The notes under the pieces: model-generated
Told to the model about the DNA's origin: nothing
The model's input: the letters and a program-made list of their open reading frames with translations, nothing else
Databases searched by the model: none
Translations under genes and position numbers: made by a program
From: Brevundimonas sp.
GTDB taxonomy: Bacteria; Pseudomonadota; Alphaproteobacteria; Caulobacterales; Caulobacteraceae
NCBI GenBank assembly: GCA_016742215.1
Contig: JACVCC010000001.1
Coordinates: 310,001-374,000 of the forward strand
DNA: 64,000 bases
Reading direction: 5' to 3'
Shown here: in pieces, positions 51,242 through 64,000 of the stretch
How the letters are laid out: each line of letters opens with the position of its first letter
Numbering within the stretch: the first letter of the stretch is position 1

Positions 51242-51871
51242 CTACCGTCCGGCCCGGGCCGCGCGGACCGCGACCTCCAGTCCGCCCAGGCTACGATCGG
51301 TCACCCGCCGGCCGTTGACGAAGAAGGCCGGGGTGCTGTTGGCGCCCGCCGCGTGCGCGGACTCGATGTCGCGGTTGATCGCGGCTCGCGTGGCGGGGGT
51401 CGCGGCGCAGGCGTCAATCTGGGCTCTCGTCCGGCCGCTGGCGGCCACCGCTGGCGCCCACCAGTCGTCCAGCGTGCCGCCGCGCAGCACCGCCTCCTGT
51501 CCCCGCATAAGGGTCGAGGCCACGTCGAAGAACCGCTCGGGCGCCGCGCAGCGGGCCAGCGCGGCCGCCGGCAGGGACATCTGCTCCGGAGCGGTCGGCA
51601 GGTTGCGGAACACGAACCGGACCTGCCCGGTGTCGATCAGTCGCTGCTTGAAGACCGGGAAGACGAACTGATGCCAGTCCGCGCACAGGTGGCAGGAGAA
51701 GGAGGCGTACTCGATCACCGTCACCGGGGCGTCGGCGCGACCCAGCACTCGGTCCGCAGCAGTCACCGGCGCGACCTGCTCCACCGCCACGGCAGGCACG
51801 GAGCCGGCCGTCAGCGGCGCCAGCAGGGCCAGCGCCGCCAGGATCATCAGTGGTCGACGTCCCCCGACCAT
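51242..51871 (-). CDS. DsbA-family thioredoxin-like protein (CHLC active site)
   Basis: [34 protein letters not shown] cis-Pro; signal sequence. Confidence 0.88.
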   Translation of the reverse strand: MVGGRRPLMILAALALLAPLTAGSVPAVAVEQVAPVTAADRVLGRADAPVTVIEYASFSCHLCADWHQFVFPVFKQRLIDTGQVRFVFRNLPTAPEQMSLPAAALARCAAPERFFDVASTLMRGQEAVLRGGTLDDWWAPAVAASGRTRAQIDACAATPATRAAINRDIESAHAAGANSTPAFFVNGRRVTDRSLGGLEVAVRAARAGR

Positions 51872-51877
51872 CGAGGC

Positions 51878-52534
51878 CTACTTGGCCAGTTCGGCGTCGA
51901 TGGCGGTCGACAGGTCGGCCAGGCTCGCGCCCTCGCCGCCCGGGGTGATGACCTGGGTGCCGTTGACGTAGAAGGCGGGGGTGCCCGAAACGCCGGCCTT
52001 GAAGGCGGCCTGGGCGCGCGCATCGGCGGCCTTCAGCGCGTCCTCGTTGGTGATGCACTCCTGGATCTGCTGGTTGCTCAGGCCGGCGCCGTTGCCCACG
52101 CGGAACAGGAAGTCGCGCGGCGTGACGGAGCCCGAGCGCCACTCGTTCTGGCCGGCCATCAGGGTATGGACGACGTCGAAATACTTGTCCTCGCCGGCGC
52201 AGCGGGCGATCGCGAAGCCGGCCACGGCTACCTCGTTCGGCGGGGTCGGCAGTTCGCGGAAGACGTAGCGCACCTTGTTGGTGTCGACATACTTGGCCTT
52301 GAACGCCGACCAGACGTTCTCCTGCCAAGCGGCGCAGTGGGGGCAGGTGACCGAGGCGTATTCGACGACGGTGACCTTGGCGCCTTCCGGCGCGCCCATG
52401 CCCATGTCGCCATCGGCGGCGTTGCCGGCTCCGCCGCCTCCGCTGCAGGCGCCCAGGGTCGCCATCGCGGCCAGGGCGGCGGCGGAAAGCGCCGCACGGC
52501 GGCTCATGGCGGCGTAGTTGATCTTGGCGCTCAT
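51878..52534 (-). CDS. DsbA-family thioredoxin-like lipoprotein (CPHC active site)
   Basis: LGACSGGG lipobox; VVEYASVTCPHCAAWQENVW; SGTPAFYVNGTQV. Confidence 0.9.
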   Translation of the reverse strand: MSAKINYAAMSRRAALSAAALAAMATLGACSGGGGAGNAADGDMGMGAPEGAKVTVVEYASVTCPHCAAWQENVWSAFKAKYVDTNKVRYVFRELPTPPNEVAVAGFAIARCAGEDKYFDVVHTLMAGQNEWRSGSVTPRDFLFRVGNGAGLSNQQIQECITNEDALKAADARAQAAFKAGVSGTPAFYVNGTQVITPGGEGASLADLSTAIDAELAK

Positions 52535-52638
52535 GGCGTCTTCCTCACAATGCGGATCAGGGCAGCTTCGCGCGATTCCTCGAAAAGCGCGCATTCCAGC
52601 ATGTTCGAGAACAGGTGCGGCGAAGGTTTGTCAACGCG

Positions 52639-53184
52639 TCAGGTGTCGCGCTGGCCGAGAACCGCCCGTCCCAGCCGCTCCAGCGGCCCCTTGAGCGCAT
52701 CTGCCGCATCCCCGATCGAGGCCTTCAGCTCCGCCTCCGCCGACGCCGACAGGGGCGCGGCCTTCGGCGTGCGCTTCACTGGCGCCTGCGCCTCGGTCAG
52801 AGGTTTTACCGGCCCCTGCGCAATCCTCAGCCTGGTCACCGAGCCGGGCCCCAGGAACAGGTTGACCCGCTGCAGGATGTCCTCGGACTGGTGCTGCACC
52901 AGCAAGGCCGCCGGCCCGGCCACCCGCAGCTCCAGCGTCCCGCCCGAACCGTCGCGGTTCTTCGTCAGCTTCTGCGGTCGCGTGACCCTGGCCAGCCGCT
53001 CGCCGACGATCTCGCGCCAGCGCGGCTCCAGCGCGCTCGCCCCGCGTCCGAACTTGCCGTCCAGCTCCTTGATCAGCCCCTGCAGCGCCCGCCCGGCGCG
53101 CGGCGCGGGTCGGGGCGCCGGCCGCGTCTTGCGACGCGACAGGATTTCGCGGGCCTCGGCATCTGTGGGCAGCGTGCGGCGCAT
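52639..53184 (-). CDS. DUF721 (DciA-like) protein
   Basis: Position between dsbA/smc and mutY; RWREIVGERLARVTRPQKLT...GTLELRVAGPAALLVQHQSEDILQRVNLFLG. Confidence 0.82.
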   Translation of the reverse strand: MRRTLPTDAEAREILSRRKTRPAPRPAPRAGRALQGLIKELDGKFGRGASALEPRWREIVGERLARVTRPQKLTKNRDGSGGTLELRVAGPAALLVQHQSEDILQRVNLFLGPGSVTRLRIAQGPVKPLTEAQAPVKRTPKAAPLSASAEAELKASIGDAADALKGPLERLGRAVLGQRDT

Positions 53185-53206
53185 TTCCGGTCTATAGCGC
53201 GGATCG

Positions 53207-54235
53207 ATGCCATCCGTCCCTTCCGACGTCCCCGCCCTGCGCGCCGCCCTGCTGGACTGGTACGACGTCCATGCGCGCACGCTTGTCTGGCGGACGCCGC
53301 CCGGCACCGGGACGCGGCCCGACCCCTACCGGGTCTGGCTGTCCGAGGTGATGCTGCAACAGACCACCACCCCGCACGCCACGCCCTATTTCCTTGAGTT
53401 CACCCGCCGCTGGGCCACTGTCGGCGATCTGGCGGCGGTCGAGGATGGCGAACTGATGGCCGCCTGGGCCGGCCTCGGCTACTACGCCCGCGCCCGCAAC
53501 CTGCTGGCCTGCGCCCGCGCCGTCGCCGGTGAGCACGACGGCGTCTTCCCTGACACGGAGGAGGGCTTGCTGGCCCTGCCGGGTGTTGGCGCCTACACCG
53601 CCGCCGCCGTCGCGGCCATCGCCTTTGGCCGCGCCGCGAATGTCGTGGACGGCAATGTCGAGCGGGTCATGGCCCGGCTGTTCGCCGTCGAGACGCCCGT
53701 CCCCGCCGCCCGGCCCGAACTACGCCGCCTCGCCGGCTCCCTGGTCCGCGACGAGCGGCCTGGAGACTGGGCACAGGCCCTGATGGATCTCGGCGCCACC
53801 GTCTGCCGCCCGAAGTCGCCCCTGTGCGGCGACTGCCCGCTCACCCGCTGGTGCGCCGGCCATGCCTCCGGCCAGCCCGAGCGCTATCCGCTGAAAGCGA
53901 AGAGGTCTGAACGCCCGCACCGGCACGGCTTCGCTTGGGTCCTTCGCGACGAACAGGGCCGCGTCGGCCTCGTTCGCCGCCCGGACAAGGGTCTGCTCGG
54001 CGGCATGCTGGGTCTTCCAACCTCGGACTGGAACGCCGCCCCCGACGCTGTGCCGCCCGTGCCCGCCGACTGGCGCGAGGCCGGCGCCGTCGAGCACGTC
54101 TTCACCCACTTCAGCCTGACGCTTACGGTTCGCACGGCGACGGGGCAGGGGGACTTCATCTGGACGCCGATAGAGGAAGCGCTCGCCGCCCTGCCGACGG
54201 TGTTCAGAAAGGCGCTGGAACGGGCGTTGGCGTAA
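53207..54235 (+). CDS. mutY: A/G-specific adenine glycosylase
   Basis: VWLSEVMLQQTTTPHATPYF, LPGVGAYTAAAVAAIAFG, FeS Cys set CRPKSPLCGDCPLTRWC; C-terminal NUDIX-like domain. Confidence 0.96.
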   Translation: MPSVPSDVPALRAALLDWYDVHARTLVWRTPPGTGTRPDPYRVWLSEVMLQQTTTPHATPYFLEFTRRWATVGDLAAVEDGELMAAWAGLGYYARARNLLACARAVAGEHDGVFPDTEEGLLALPGVGAYTAAAVAAIAFGRAANVVDGNVERVMARLFAVETPVPAARPELRRLAGSLVRDERPGDWAQALMDLGATVCRPKSPLCGDCPLTRWCAGHASGQPERYPLKAKRSERPHRHGFAWVLRDEQGRVGLVRRPDKGLLGGMLGLPTSDWNAAPDAVPPVPADWREAGAVEHVFTHFSLTLTVRTATGQGDFIWTPIEEALAALPTVFRKALERALA

Positions 54236-54241
54236 GGAGGA

Positions 54242-54715
54242 TCAGGCTGACCGGACCAGCCGATGGTGAGGATCGAGCGCGGCGATGAGCCGGTCCGCAT
54301 TCTTCACCGTCAGCGCGTAGCCCTCGTCTCCTGACCAGCGGATCACGATCTCCTCGCCGCTCAGAAGCGCCGATCGTCTCTCGATCGACCGGATGTCGGA
54401 CAGGCGGACGTCGCGTCGCAGCCCGTACAGATCCAACGGCATCATGACGTTGATCGGAAAGCCGAGGTCGATCTTCAGTCGGCGTTCGACGACGGTGACG
54501 TTCAGGCAGCGATTGGCGCCGCCGAGCCGCGTGTACCATGTCCGCAGGTTTCGGCCTGAGGCTCCGGATTCGTAGAACTCCGCGCGCTCAGGACGCCTGT
54601 TCAACACCGACTGCCCCGCGTTCTTGAGCCGCCAGACGCCGAAGCCGATCAGGCCTGTGATCCAGATGAACGGGAGCGCGGCGAGCCACGGAAACAGGGC
54701 GTCCGTCGACTCCAT
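54242..54715 (-). CDS. Hypothetical membrane-anchored protein
   Basis: N-terminal TM FPWLAALPFIWITGLIGFGVWRL; PH-like beta-rich remainder. Confidence 0.6.
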   Translation of the reverse strand: MESTDALFPWLAALPFIWITGLIGFGVWRLKNAGQSVLNRRPERAEFYESGASGRNLRTWYTRLGGANRCLNVTVVERRLKIDLGFPINVMMPLDLYGLRRDVRLSDIRSIERRSALLSGEEIVIRWSGDEGYALTVKNADRLIAALDPHHRLVRSA

Positions 54716-54722
54716 GACAGGT

Positions 54723-55863
<1,141 letters not shown>

Positions 55864-56077
55864 GAGCGAGGTATGTGTTGCCCCCTCCAATCCCGGGGTT
55901 TCGCCGGCACGACGGAAGGGTTCCACCAAGGAGCAGCAATTTCCCCGGAACGACACATCACTTCACGGTTTGTTACACGCTCAGCCTCGCCTTCGCGGTC
56001 GCAGCACGGTAAGCGGGGCCCATGCACCGCGAGGGATGCGAATCCGTCGTGACGGACAACGGCTCAGGGGCTGATCG

Positions 56078-58768
<2,691 letters not shown>

Positions 58769-58955
58769 GTTTCGCCTTGCCAGAATGAGAACACGATAAG
58801 GCCCGGATTGACGTACCGCTGTCTGTGCCTTGCCGCTCACAGTCAAAGGCAAGACGAAAATCGGGTCTGGAACTAGGAACGAGCAGGCCCATTTGTATCC
58901 CGCTGGATGGGGCCGGTGACCGAAGAAGTCACCGCATCTAGAGGATACAGAAACA

Positions 58956-59486
58956 ATGCGTAACGTTCTTCTCGCGACTGCTGCTCTTACTCTGATCGCC
59001 GCGCCGGCAATGGCGCAGAACGTGCCGACCAACCCGGTCACGGGCTCGGTGGGTTACACCCACCTCGACACCGACGGTGGCGACCTCGGCGCGATCACCG
59101 GTCGTGTCGGCTACGACTTCACCCGCAACTTCGGCATTGAGGGCGAAGCCTCGATCGGCGTGAAGGACGACGATGTCACCTTCGGCGGCGTCGACGGCAA
59201 GGTCGAGCACGACTGGGATGCAGCCGCCTACGGTGTCGCCAAGCTGCCGATCAACGAGAACCTCGAGCTCTTCGGCCGCGTCGGCTACGGCACGACCCGC
59301 GTCTCCGCGGATGTCGCCGGTGTCAGCGCTTCGGCTGACGGCGAGAGCGTCAACTATGGCGTCGGCGCCAACTACTTCATCGACGGCCGTAACGGCATCC
59401 GCGCCGACTGGACCCGTCGCGACTTCCGCGACGACGGCGCCGGTGAAGCTGACACCTACGGCCTCAGCTTCGTTCGCCGCTTCTAA
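58956..59486 (+). CDS. Small outer-membrane beta-barrel protein
   Basis: Signal peptide; alternating beta pattern; C-terminal YGLSFVRRF. Confidence 0.88.
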   Translation: MRNVLLATAALTLIAAPAMAQNVPTNPVTGSVGYTHLDTDGGDLGAITGRVGYDFTRNFGIEGEASIGVKDDDVTFGGVDGKVEHDWDAAAYGVAKLPINENLELFGRVGYGTTRVSADVAGVSASADGESVNYGVGANYFIDGRNGIRADWTRRDFRDDGAGEADTYGLSFVRRF

Positions 59487-59510
59487 AAGCGCTCCGAGCC
59501 CGCAAATGAA

Positions 59511-59544
59511 GAAGGCCCGCAGCATCCGCTGCGGGCCTTTCTTT
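59511..59544 (+). terminator. Rho-independent terminator after OMP gene
   Basis: AAGGCCCGCAGC-ATCC-GCTGCGGGCCTTTCTTT. Confidence 0.88.
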
Positions 59545-59561
59545 CGTCTGCGAGTCTTGGT

Positions 59562-59826
59562 TCAGGCCAGGCCGGGCTGCAGCGCCCACCGATGCGAGCC
59601 TTCGCCGAATGGACGGAAGAACAGGTCGCGGTAGTGTTCGAACACCTCGACGATCTTCGCCGCGAGGTCCTGCGCGACCGTCTCGCCACGCTGTCGCTTC
59701 ATCGCAGCGACGCGTTCGACGACATCCTTCTGGTGAGCGGACCCGCCCATGCGCTTGAGCACGGCGGCCACATCCTCAGCCAGAGGGTCGAGCTTTCTGC
59801 CCCACGGATTGGTGTTCTGAGCCATA
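59562..59826 (-). CDS. Hypothetical small protein
   Basis: MAQNTNPWGRKLDPLAEDVAAVLKRMGGSAHQKDVVERVAAMKRQRGETVAQDLAAKIVEVFEHYRDLFFRPFGEGSHRWAL; looks like a helical DNA-binding fold. Confidence 0.6.
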
Positions 59827-59954
59827 CGGGACGCCCCCTTGTTCTCGACACTTGGCGAACGGGTCGCAAAATCTCGCAGGGGATGCAAGCGTCACCGCGA
59901 ATTCGTGATCGAGGACGTAATGGAGCCTGTGGAAGAGACCGGCGTTACGGCTTG

Positions 59955-60452
59955 ATGACCCGCACCCTGTCCGCCGCCGTCCTGCTCATCCTGCTCTCCG
60001 CGTGCAACCGCGAGGCAGTCAATCCGCCGACGGAGCCCGCCGATCCGATTACCGAGGCCGGCTCGGAGGCGCCGCCGCCCACCCCTCCGCCGGGCGTCGG
60101 AGGACTGATGTCGGGAGCCGGACCGGCGACGTTCGTCGGTCGCTGGGCTGCGCAGGCGTCGTGGTGCGCCAACACGACCGGGGCTGAGCAGCCGATCACC
60201 ATCTCGACGACGCGCTTCGAGGGCTACGAGAACAGCTGCGCCATCACCTCGCTCGATCAGGCAGGTGACGGCTACGAGGCGACTCTCGCTTGCCAGGCCG
60301 AGGGCACGACCAATCGCGAACGTGTCCGCCTGTCCGCCGCCGGCGACTCCCTGCGGCTGACCTGGCTGAACCGCGAGGGCGCAGTCGTGCAACTGGTCCG
60401 CTGTCCCGCGGCGACGCCGGAGCCGACAGCCGAAGAGAAGCGGCCTAGTTGA
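59955..60452 (+). CDS. Hypothetical lipoprotein
   Basis: LLILLSACN lipobox; Pro-rich linker then beta-rich domain. Confidence 0.7.
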   Translation: MTRTLSAAVLLILLSACNREAVNPPTEPADPITEAGSEAPPPTPPPGVGGLMSGAGPATFVGRWAAQASWCANTTGAEQPITISTTRFEGYENSCAITSLDQAGDGYEATLACQAEGTTNRERVRLSAAGDSLRLTWLNREGAVVQLVRCPAATPEPTAEEKRPS

Positions 60453-61539
60453 ACAGGAAGTTCATCACGTCGCCGTCCTTGACGACGTAGGCCTTGCCTT
60501 CCGCGCGCAGCTTGCCGGCTTCGCGGGCCTTGGCCTCGCCCTTGAACGCGACATAGTCGTCGTAGGCGATGGTCTCGGCGCGGATGAAGCCCTTCTCGAA
60601 ATCGGTGTGGATCACGCCCGCAGCCTGCGGAGCCGTGTCGCCGATGTGGATGGTCCAGGCGCGCGCTTCCTTCGGTCCCACGGTGAAGTAGGACTGCAGG
60701 CCCAGCAGGGCGTAGGCTTCGCGGATCAGGCGGTTCAGGCCCGGCTCGGCGAGGCCGAGGGTCTCCAGGAACTCCGCCTGTTCCTCGGCGTCCAGCACGG
60801 CCAGCTCGGAGTCGATCTTCGCCGAGATCACGACCGACTTGGCGTTGTCGGCGGCGGCGCGTTTGGCGACCAGTTCCGACAGCTCATTGCCCTTGTCTGC
60901 TGAGCCTTCGTCGACGTTGGCGACGTAGAGGGCGGGCAGGGAGGTCAGAAGCTGCAGCATATGCCACGCCTTCTGGTCTTCCTTTGAAATCTCGGCGAGA
61001 CGGGCCGGCTTGCCGGCGCGCAGTTGCTCCAGCGCCAGATTGATCAGACGCAGGGTGCCCTGCATCTCCTTGTCGCCGGTCTTGGCGCGCTTCTCGACGT
61101 TGGCGTAGCGCTTCTCGAGGCTCTCGAGGTCGGCGAGCATCAGCTCGGTCTCGATGATCTCCAGATCCGAAATCGGGTCGATACGGTTCTCGACGTGGGT
61201 GATGTCGTCATCGACGAAGCAGCGCGCGACGAAGGCCACGGCGTCGCAGTCGCGGATGTTGGCCAGGAACTGGTTGCCCAGACCCTCGCCCTTCGATGCG
61301 CCGCGGACCAGCCCGGCGATGTCGACGAAGGTGATGCGCGACGGAATGATTTCCTTCGAGCCTGCAATCTCGGCCAGCACGTTCAGGCGCGGCTCCGGCA
61401 CGGCCACGTCGCCGGTGTTCGGCTCGATGGTGCAGAACGGGTAGTTGGCCGCCTGGGCCGCCGCCGTCTTGGTCAGGGCGTTGAACAGGGTGGACTTGCC
61501 GACGTTGGGCAGGCCGACGATCGCGACTTTCAGGGCCAT
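60445..61539 (-). CDS. ychF: Redox-regulated ATPase YchF
   Basis: MALKVAIVGLPNVGKSTLFNALTKTAAAQAANYPFCTIEPNTG; TGS domain C-terminus YVVKDGDVMNFLFN. Confidence 0.98.
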   Translation of the reverse strand: MALKVAIVGLPNVGKSTLFNALTKTAAAQAANYPFCTIEPNTGDVAVPEPRLNVLAEIAGSKEIIPSRITFVDIAGLVRGASKGEGLGNQFLANIRDCDAVAFVARCFVDDDITHVENRIDPISDLEIIETELMLADLESLEKRYANVEKRAKTGDKEMQGTLRLINLALEQLRAGKPARLAEISKEDQKAWHMLQLLTSLPALYVANVDEGSADKGNELSELVAKRAAADNAKSVVISAKIDSELAVLDAEEQAEFLETLGLAEPGLNRLIREAYALLGLQSYFTVGPKEARAWTIHIGDTAPQAAGVIHTDFEKGFIRAETIAYDDYVAFKGEAKAREAGKLRAEGKAYVVKDGDVMNFLFN

Positions 61540-61618
61540 GAGGCTGGGTATTCCTTGGTGAGCGCGAGCCTTTAGCGGGTCGCGGCCCGTTTGTCAGGCT
61601 CGCGCTTGCACGGCGGGC

Positions 61619-62074
61619 CTACTCGGCCGCGGGCTGACGCACCTCGGCCACGACCTCGATCGGATTGGCGACCTCGAACCGCAGCGTCAACGGCACGGTC
61701 TGGCCGGTGGTCAGGGGCTCGGCGACTCCCAGCAGCATGACGTGATTGCCGCCCGGCTTCAGCTCGACAGGCTGGTTCGCCGGAAGCGGCAGGCCCGACG
61801 TGAGTTCGGCCATCATCATCATGCCGCTCTCGATCCTGCTCTCGTGGATCTCGACTCGCCCCGCGATCGGAGTGCTGATCGAAACCAGCCGGTCATCGCC
61901 GGTCGTGCGAAGGGTCAGGTAACAGCCCGTCATCTGGCGACCGTTGGACGTCGGCCGGCAGAAGGCGTCAAAGGCCTGGGCGGTCGATACCCGCTCCGAG
62001 CCTCCGGATGGGCCCTGACTACAGGCGGACAGGGCGATCGGAGCGAGCATTGCGGAGACGAGAATGCGTTTCAT
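61619..62074 (-). CDS. PCu(A)C-type copper chaperone-like lipoprotein
   Basis: ALSACSQG lipobox; VEIHESRIESGMMMMAEL...ELKPGGNHVMLLGVAEPLTTGQTVPLTLRF. Confidence 0.87.
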   Translation of the reverse strand: MKRILVSAMLAPIALSACSQGPSGGSERVSTAQAFDAFCRPTSNGRQMTGCYLTLRTTGDDRLVSISTPIAGRVEIHESRIESGMMMMAELTSGLPLPANQPVELKPGGNHVMLLGVAEPLTTGQTVPLTLRFEVANPIEVVAEVRQPAAE

Positions 62075-62086
62075 GGAACGATCCTT

Positions 62087-63418
62087 TCAGGACGCAGCGG
62101 GCTTGAGCCGCATCGCCGCCCGGACTGCCTGATCCAGCAGCAGGGCGACGAGAAGACTAAGTCCCGTCAGGGGATAGAGGATGCAGAACGGGATGACGAT
62201 GCCGAGAACCGCCGCTCTGACGCGCGGGCCCGGCGGGGCGGTTGGGGCGCCGACACGGCCCTTGGGTCGCCTGCGCCACCACATGACTAGCCCGCTGATC
62301 GCCAGCACCCAGACCGCGATGCAGCCCAGCAGCATGAGGATGCGGTTGATCTGGCCATACTGGGTGCCCTGGTGGGTCGCGATGCCCCACTCGATGGCCT
62401 TTGCCGCCGGGCCGAACTGCTCGTAGCCGATATCGGCCGCCACCAGCCCGTCGGGACGCACATAAAGCGTGCGGGTGTCCTGGACCCGCATGACCTGAGC
62501 GGTCGCTGTCCAGGTCGCGTTCGGATCGGACGGGATCGACAGGATGTAGGGGCGAGCGAGGGCCCGCGCGTCCACCACTGCAAGGGCGGCGGTCAGGTCT
62601 GCGGGCGCATGGGGGCGAGCGTGAAGGTTGACGCCCTCAAGGGTCCAGCCCGCTCCGGCAGGGGTGTCGTCATGATGAGCTGTCTGCCAAGCCCCGGCGA
62701 CCGGAGCAGGAGGTCGACCCCAGGCCGTGTTTTTCACGGCTCCCATCACCTGTTCGCCCCAGACTGCGGACCAGGGCATGCCGGTGATGGCGAGAAAGGC
62801 GATGATGCCGCCCGCGTAAAGGCCGGTGACGGCGTGCAGGTCGCGCCAGAATGGCCGCCCCACCCTCGCCTTGACGGTCAGCACGCCCCCATCCCGTCTG
62901 CGCGGCCACCAGAGAAAGATCCCCGTCGCGACGAGGATGATCGCCCAACCAGCCACGATCTCGATCAGCAGGTTCGCCCACGGACCGACGATGGCAAGGC
63001 TGTGGATCTGCTTGACGATTTCGGTCACGCCGCCCGCAGGCGTTACGCCGGTCACGCGCGCATTATGTGGATCGACAAAGACGAACCGCTCTTCGCCGTC
63101 CGGCGAGCGGACGGTGAAGCGAACGGCCCGATCTTCACGGGCGGGTCTCAGTAGATTGATCACCGTCCCCGGCCGGGCCGCCTTCACCGAAGCAAGCCAG
63201 GCATCCGGTGACGCCTGGGTCGACGCCGGGTTAACCGCGGCGACCGGCCGCTGGAGGGCATCATCGATCTCGGGCTGGAACAGATAGATGCCGCCCGTCA
63301 GGGCCAGCAGCATCAGGAAGGGCAGGACAAGAAGTCCGGCGTAGAAATGCCAGCGCCAGACTACCCGGTATGCGCCGCTGATCGGCGCGCGTTCGATACT
63401 CGCCATCGGCTTTCCCAT
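62087..63418 (-). CDS. PepSY-associated TM domain protein
   Basis: WRWHFYAGLLVLPFLMLLALTGGIYLFQPEID; DLHAVTGLYAGGIIAFLAITGMPWS; multi-TM. Confidence 0.93.
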   Translation of the reverse strand: MGKPMASIERAPISGAYRVVWRWHFYAGLLVLPFLMLLALTGGIYLFQPEIDDALQRPVAAVNPASTQASPDAWLASVKAARPGTVINLLRPAREDRAVRFTVRSPDGEERFVFVDPHNARVTGVTPAGGVTEIVKQIHSLAIVGPWANLLIEIVAGWAIILVATGIFLWWPRRRDGGVLTVKARVGRPFWRDLHAVTGLYAGGIIAFLAITGMPWSAVWGEQVMGAVKNTAWGRPPAPVAGAWQTAHHDDTPAGAGWTLEGVNLHARPHAPADLTAALAVVDARALARPYILSIPSDPNATWTATAQVMRVQDTRTLYVRPDGLVAADIGYEQFGPAAKAIEWGIATHQGTQYGQINRILMLLGCIAVWVLAISGLVMWWRRRPKGRVGAPTAPPGPRVRAAVLGIVIPFCILYPLTGLSLLVALLLDQAVRAAMRLKPAAS

Positions 63419-63573
63419 CAGAAGGCGAAGCGAACGTTGACGAAGACCGGGTCATCGGCATCTCGCTGCCCGGTAAAGATGACGGTGTCCGGGTCAGCGT
63501 CCTGGGCGAAGGCGGGGGCGGCCAAAGCCGCGAGCAGCAGCGCGCACGGCGCCGCACGGGTCATGAGAGACAT
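63418..63573 (-). pseudogene. 51-aa ORF: signal peptide fused to a TonB-receptor-like C-terminal strand (candidate internally deleted TonB-dependent receptor)
   Basis: MSLMTRAAPCALLLAALAAPAFAQDADPDTVIFTGQRDADDPVFVNVRFAF; TGA overlaps PepSY ATG; position between DUF2946 and PepSY genes. Confidence 0.5.
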
Positions 63574-63650
63574 GGGAAATCCTGAAACAGAGAAGATCGC
63601 CACGCGGCCGGATGGCGGCGTGGGGCGACGCGCGAGGCGTCAGGTCTGCT

Positions 63651-64000
63651 TCAGGCGAGGGGAGGGGCGGTCGAGGGCGGTCGCGGCGGCGCACGAGCCG
63701 GCGGAGGCGGGCTGACGCTTTCCGCAATCCAGACCGCGGCAGGGGCGACAGCGGGAGCGGCCGAGGGGCAAGGCGTCGGGGGGACGGGCAGCGCCGCCAG
63801 CAGCGGCATGACGCAGGCGGCGCATTTGGCGGGTTTGGCCTTGCCGCCGGGCCCGTCCACCTCGCCGCCTACCTGAACGGTCTGCGGCCCTTCGGCCGTA
63901 CAGAAGATCACGGTTTCGCCCGGCCGGGCGGCCGCCATGGCCCCGAACGGAAGGAGGGTCCCGAGCACGATCGCGAACGTCGCGGCCAGGAAGACCAGCG
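63651..64000 (-). CDS. DUF2946-like protein, 5' truncated by window edge
   Basis: LVFLAATFAIVLGTLLPFGAMAAARPGETVIFCTAEGPQ...CAACVMPLLAALPVPP; frame stays open to window end. Confidence 0.65.
   Translation of the reverse strand, partial: LVFLAATFAIVLGTLLPFGAMAAARPGETVIFCTAEGPQTVQVGGEVDGPGGKAKPAKCAACVMPLLAALPVPPTPCPSAAPAVAPAAVWIAESVSPPPPARAPPRPPSTAPPLA

Noticed and set aside
48795-53197. Plus-strand ORFs of 532 aa (48795-50393) and 751 aa (50942-53197) opposite smc/dsbA
   Set aside because: Arg/Pro/Ser-rich frame artefacts antisense to well-supported genes
56043-56056. TCCGTC-GT-GACGGA palindrome just before ppdK
   Set aside because: Short GC-rich palindrome expected by chance at this base composition; no second site or family match

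Overview
The window looks like ordinary core chromosome of a high-GC alphaproteobacterium. Gene content suggests Caulobacterales, plausibly Brevundimonas-like: a CcrM-type methylase, a TonB receptor with a DUF6607 partner, and a mraZ-led dcw cluster. In order it carries: kbl-tdh; an OGFr-domain protein; topoisomerase IB; rlmJ; a hybrid histidine kinase; hemF; dipeptidase; trmL; petABC (cytochrome bc1); two tandem M28 peptidases plus RidA; DUF6607 plus a TonB-dependent receptor; NTF2-like/KASIII/CoA-lyase/SDR genes; an fRMsr-type GAF protein; a SEL1-repeat and beta-helix pair; tRNA-Ile2(CAU); SIMPL; panD; sppA; an amidase; RNase P RNA; the dcw cluster mraZ-rsmH-ftsL-ftsI-murE-murF-mraY-murD-ftsW-(small ORF)-murG; mscS; a WecG/TagA transferase; smc-dsbA-dsbA-DUF721-mutY; ccrM; ppdK; ychF; and a PCuAC/PepSY/DUF2946 locus. 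I see no CRISPR array, phage, transposase or obvious defence island. The best leads are small. (1) A 51-aa ORF looks like a TonB-dependent receptor reduced to its signal peptide and last beta-strand, and it sits where a receptor would be expected. (2) 7-1-7 palindromes of near-identical core lie upstream of both the TonB receptor and petABC. (3) A ~90-aa ORF between ftsW and murG is best explained by a CTG start with a well-spaced GGAGG. (4) A perfect 13-bp hairpin covers the Shine-Dalgarno of the second M28 peptidase. (5) Four exact NCCCA repeats at 10-nt period, matching MraZ boxes, precede mraZ. (6) The dcw cluster is broken after murG. All calls come from reading the sequence and supplied translations; no database searches were run.
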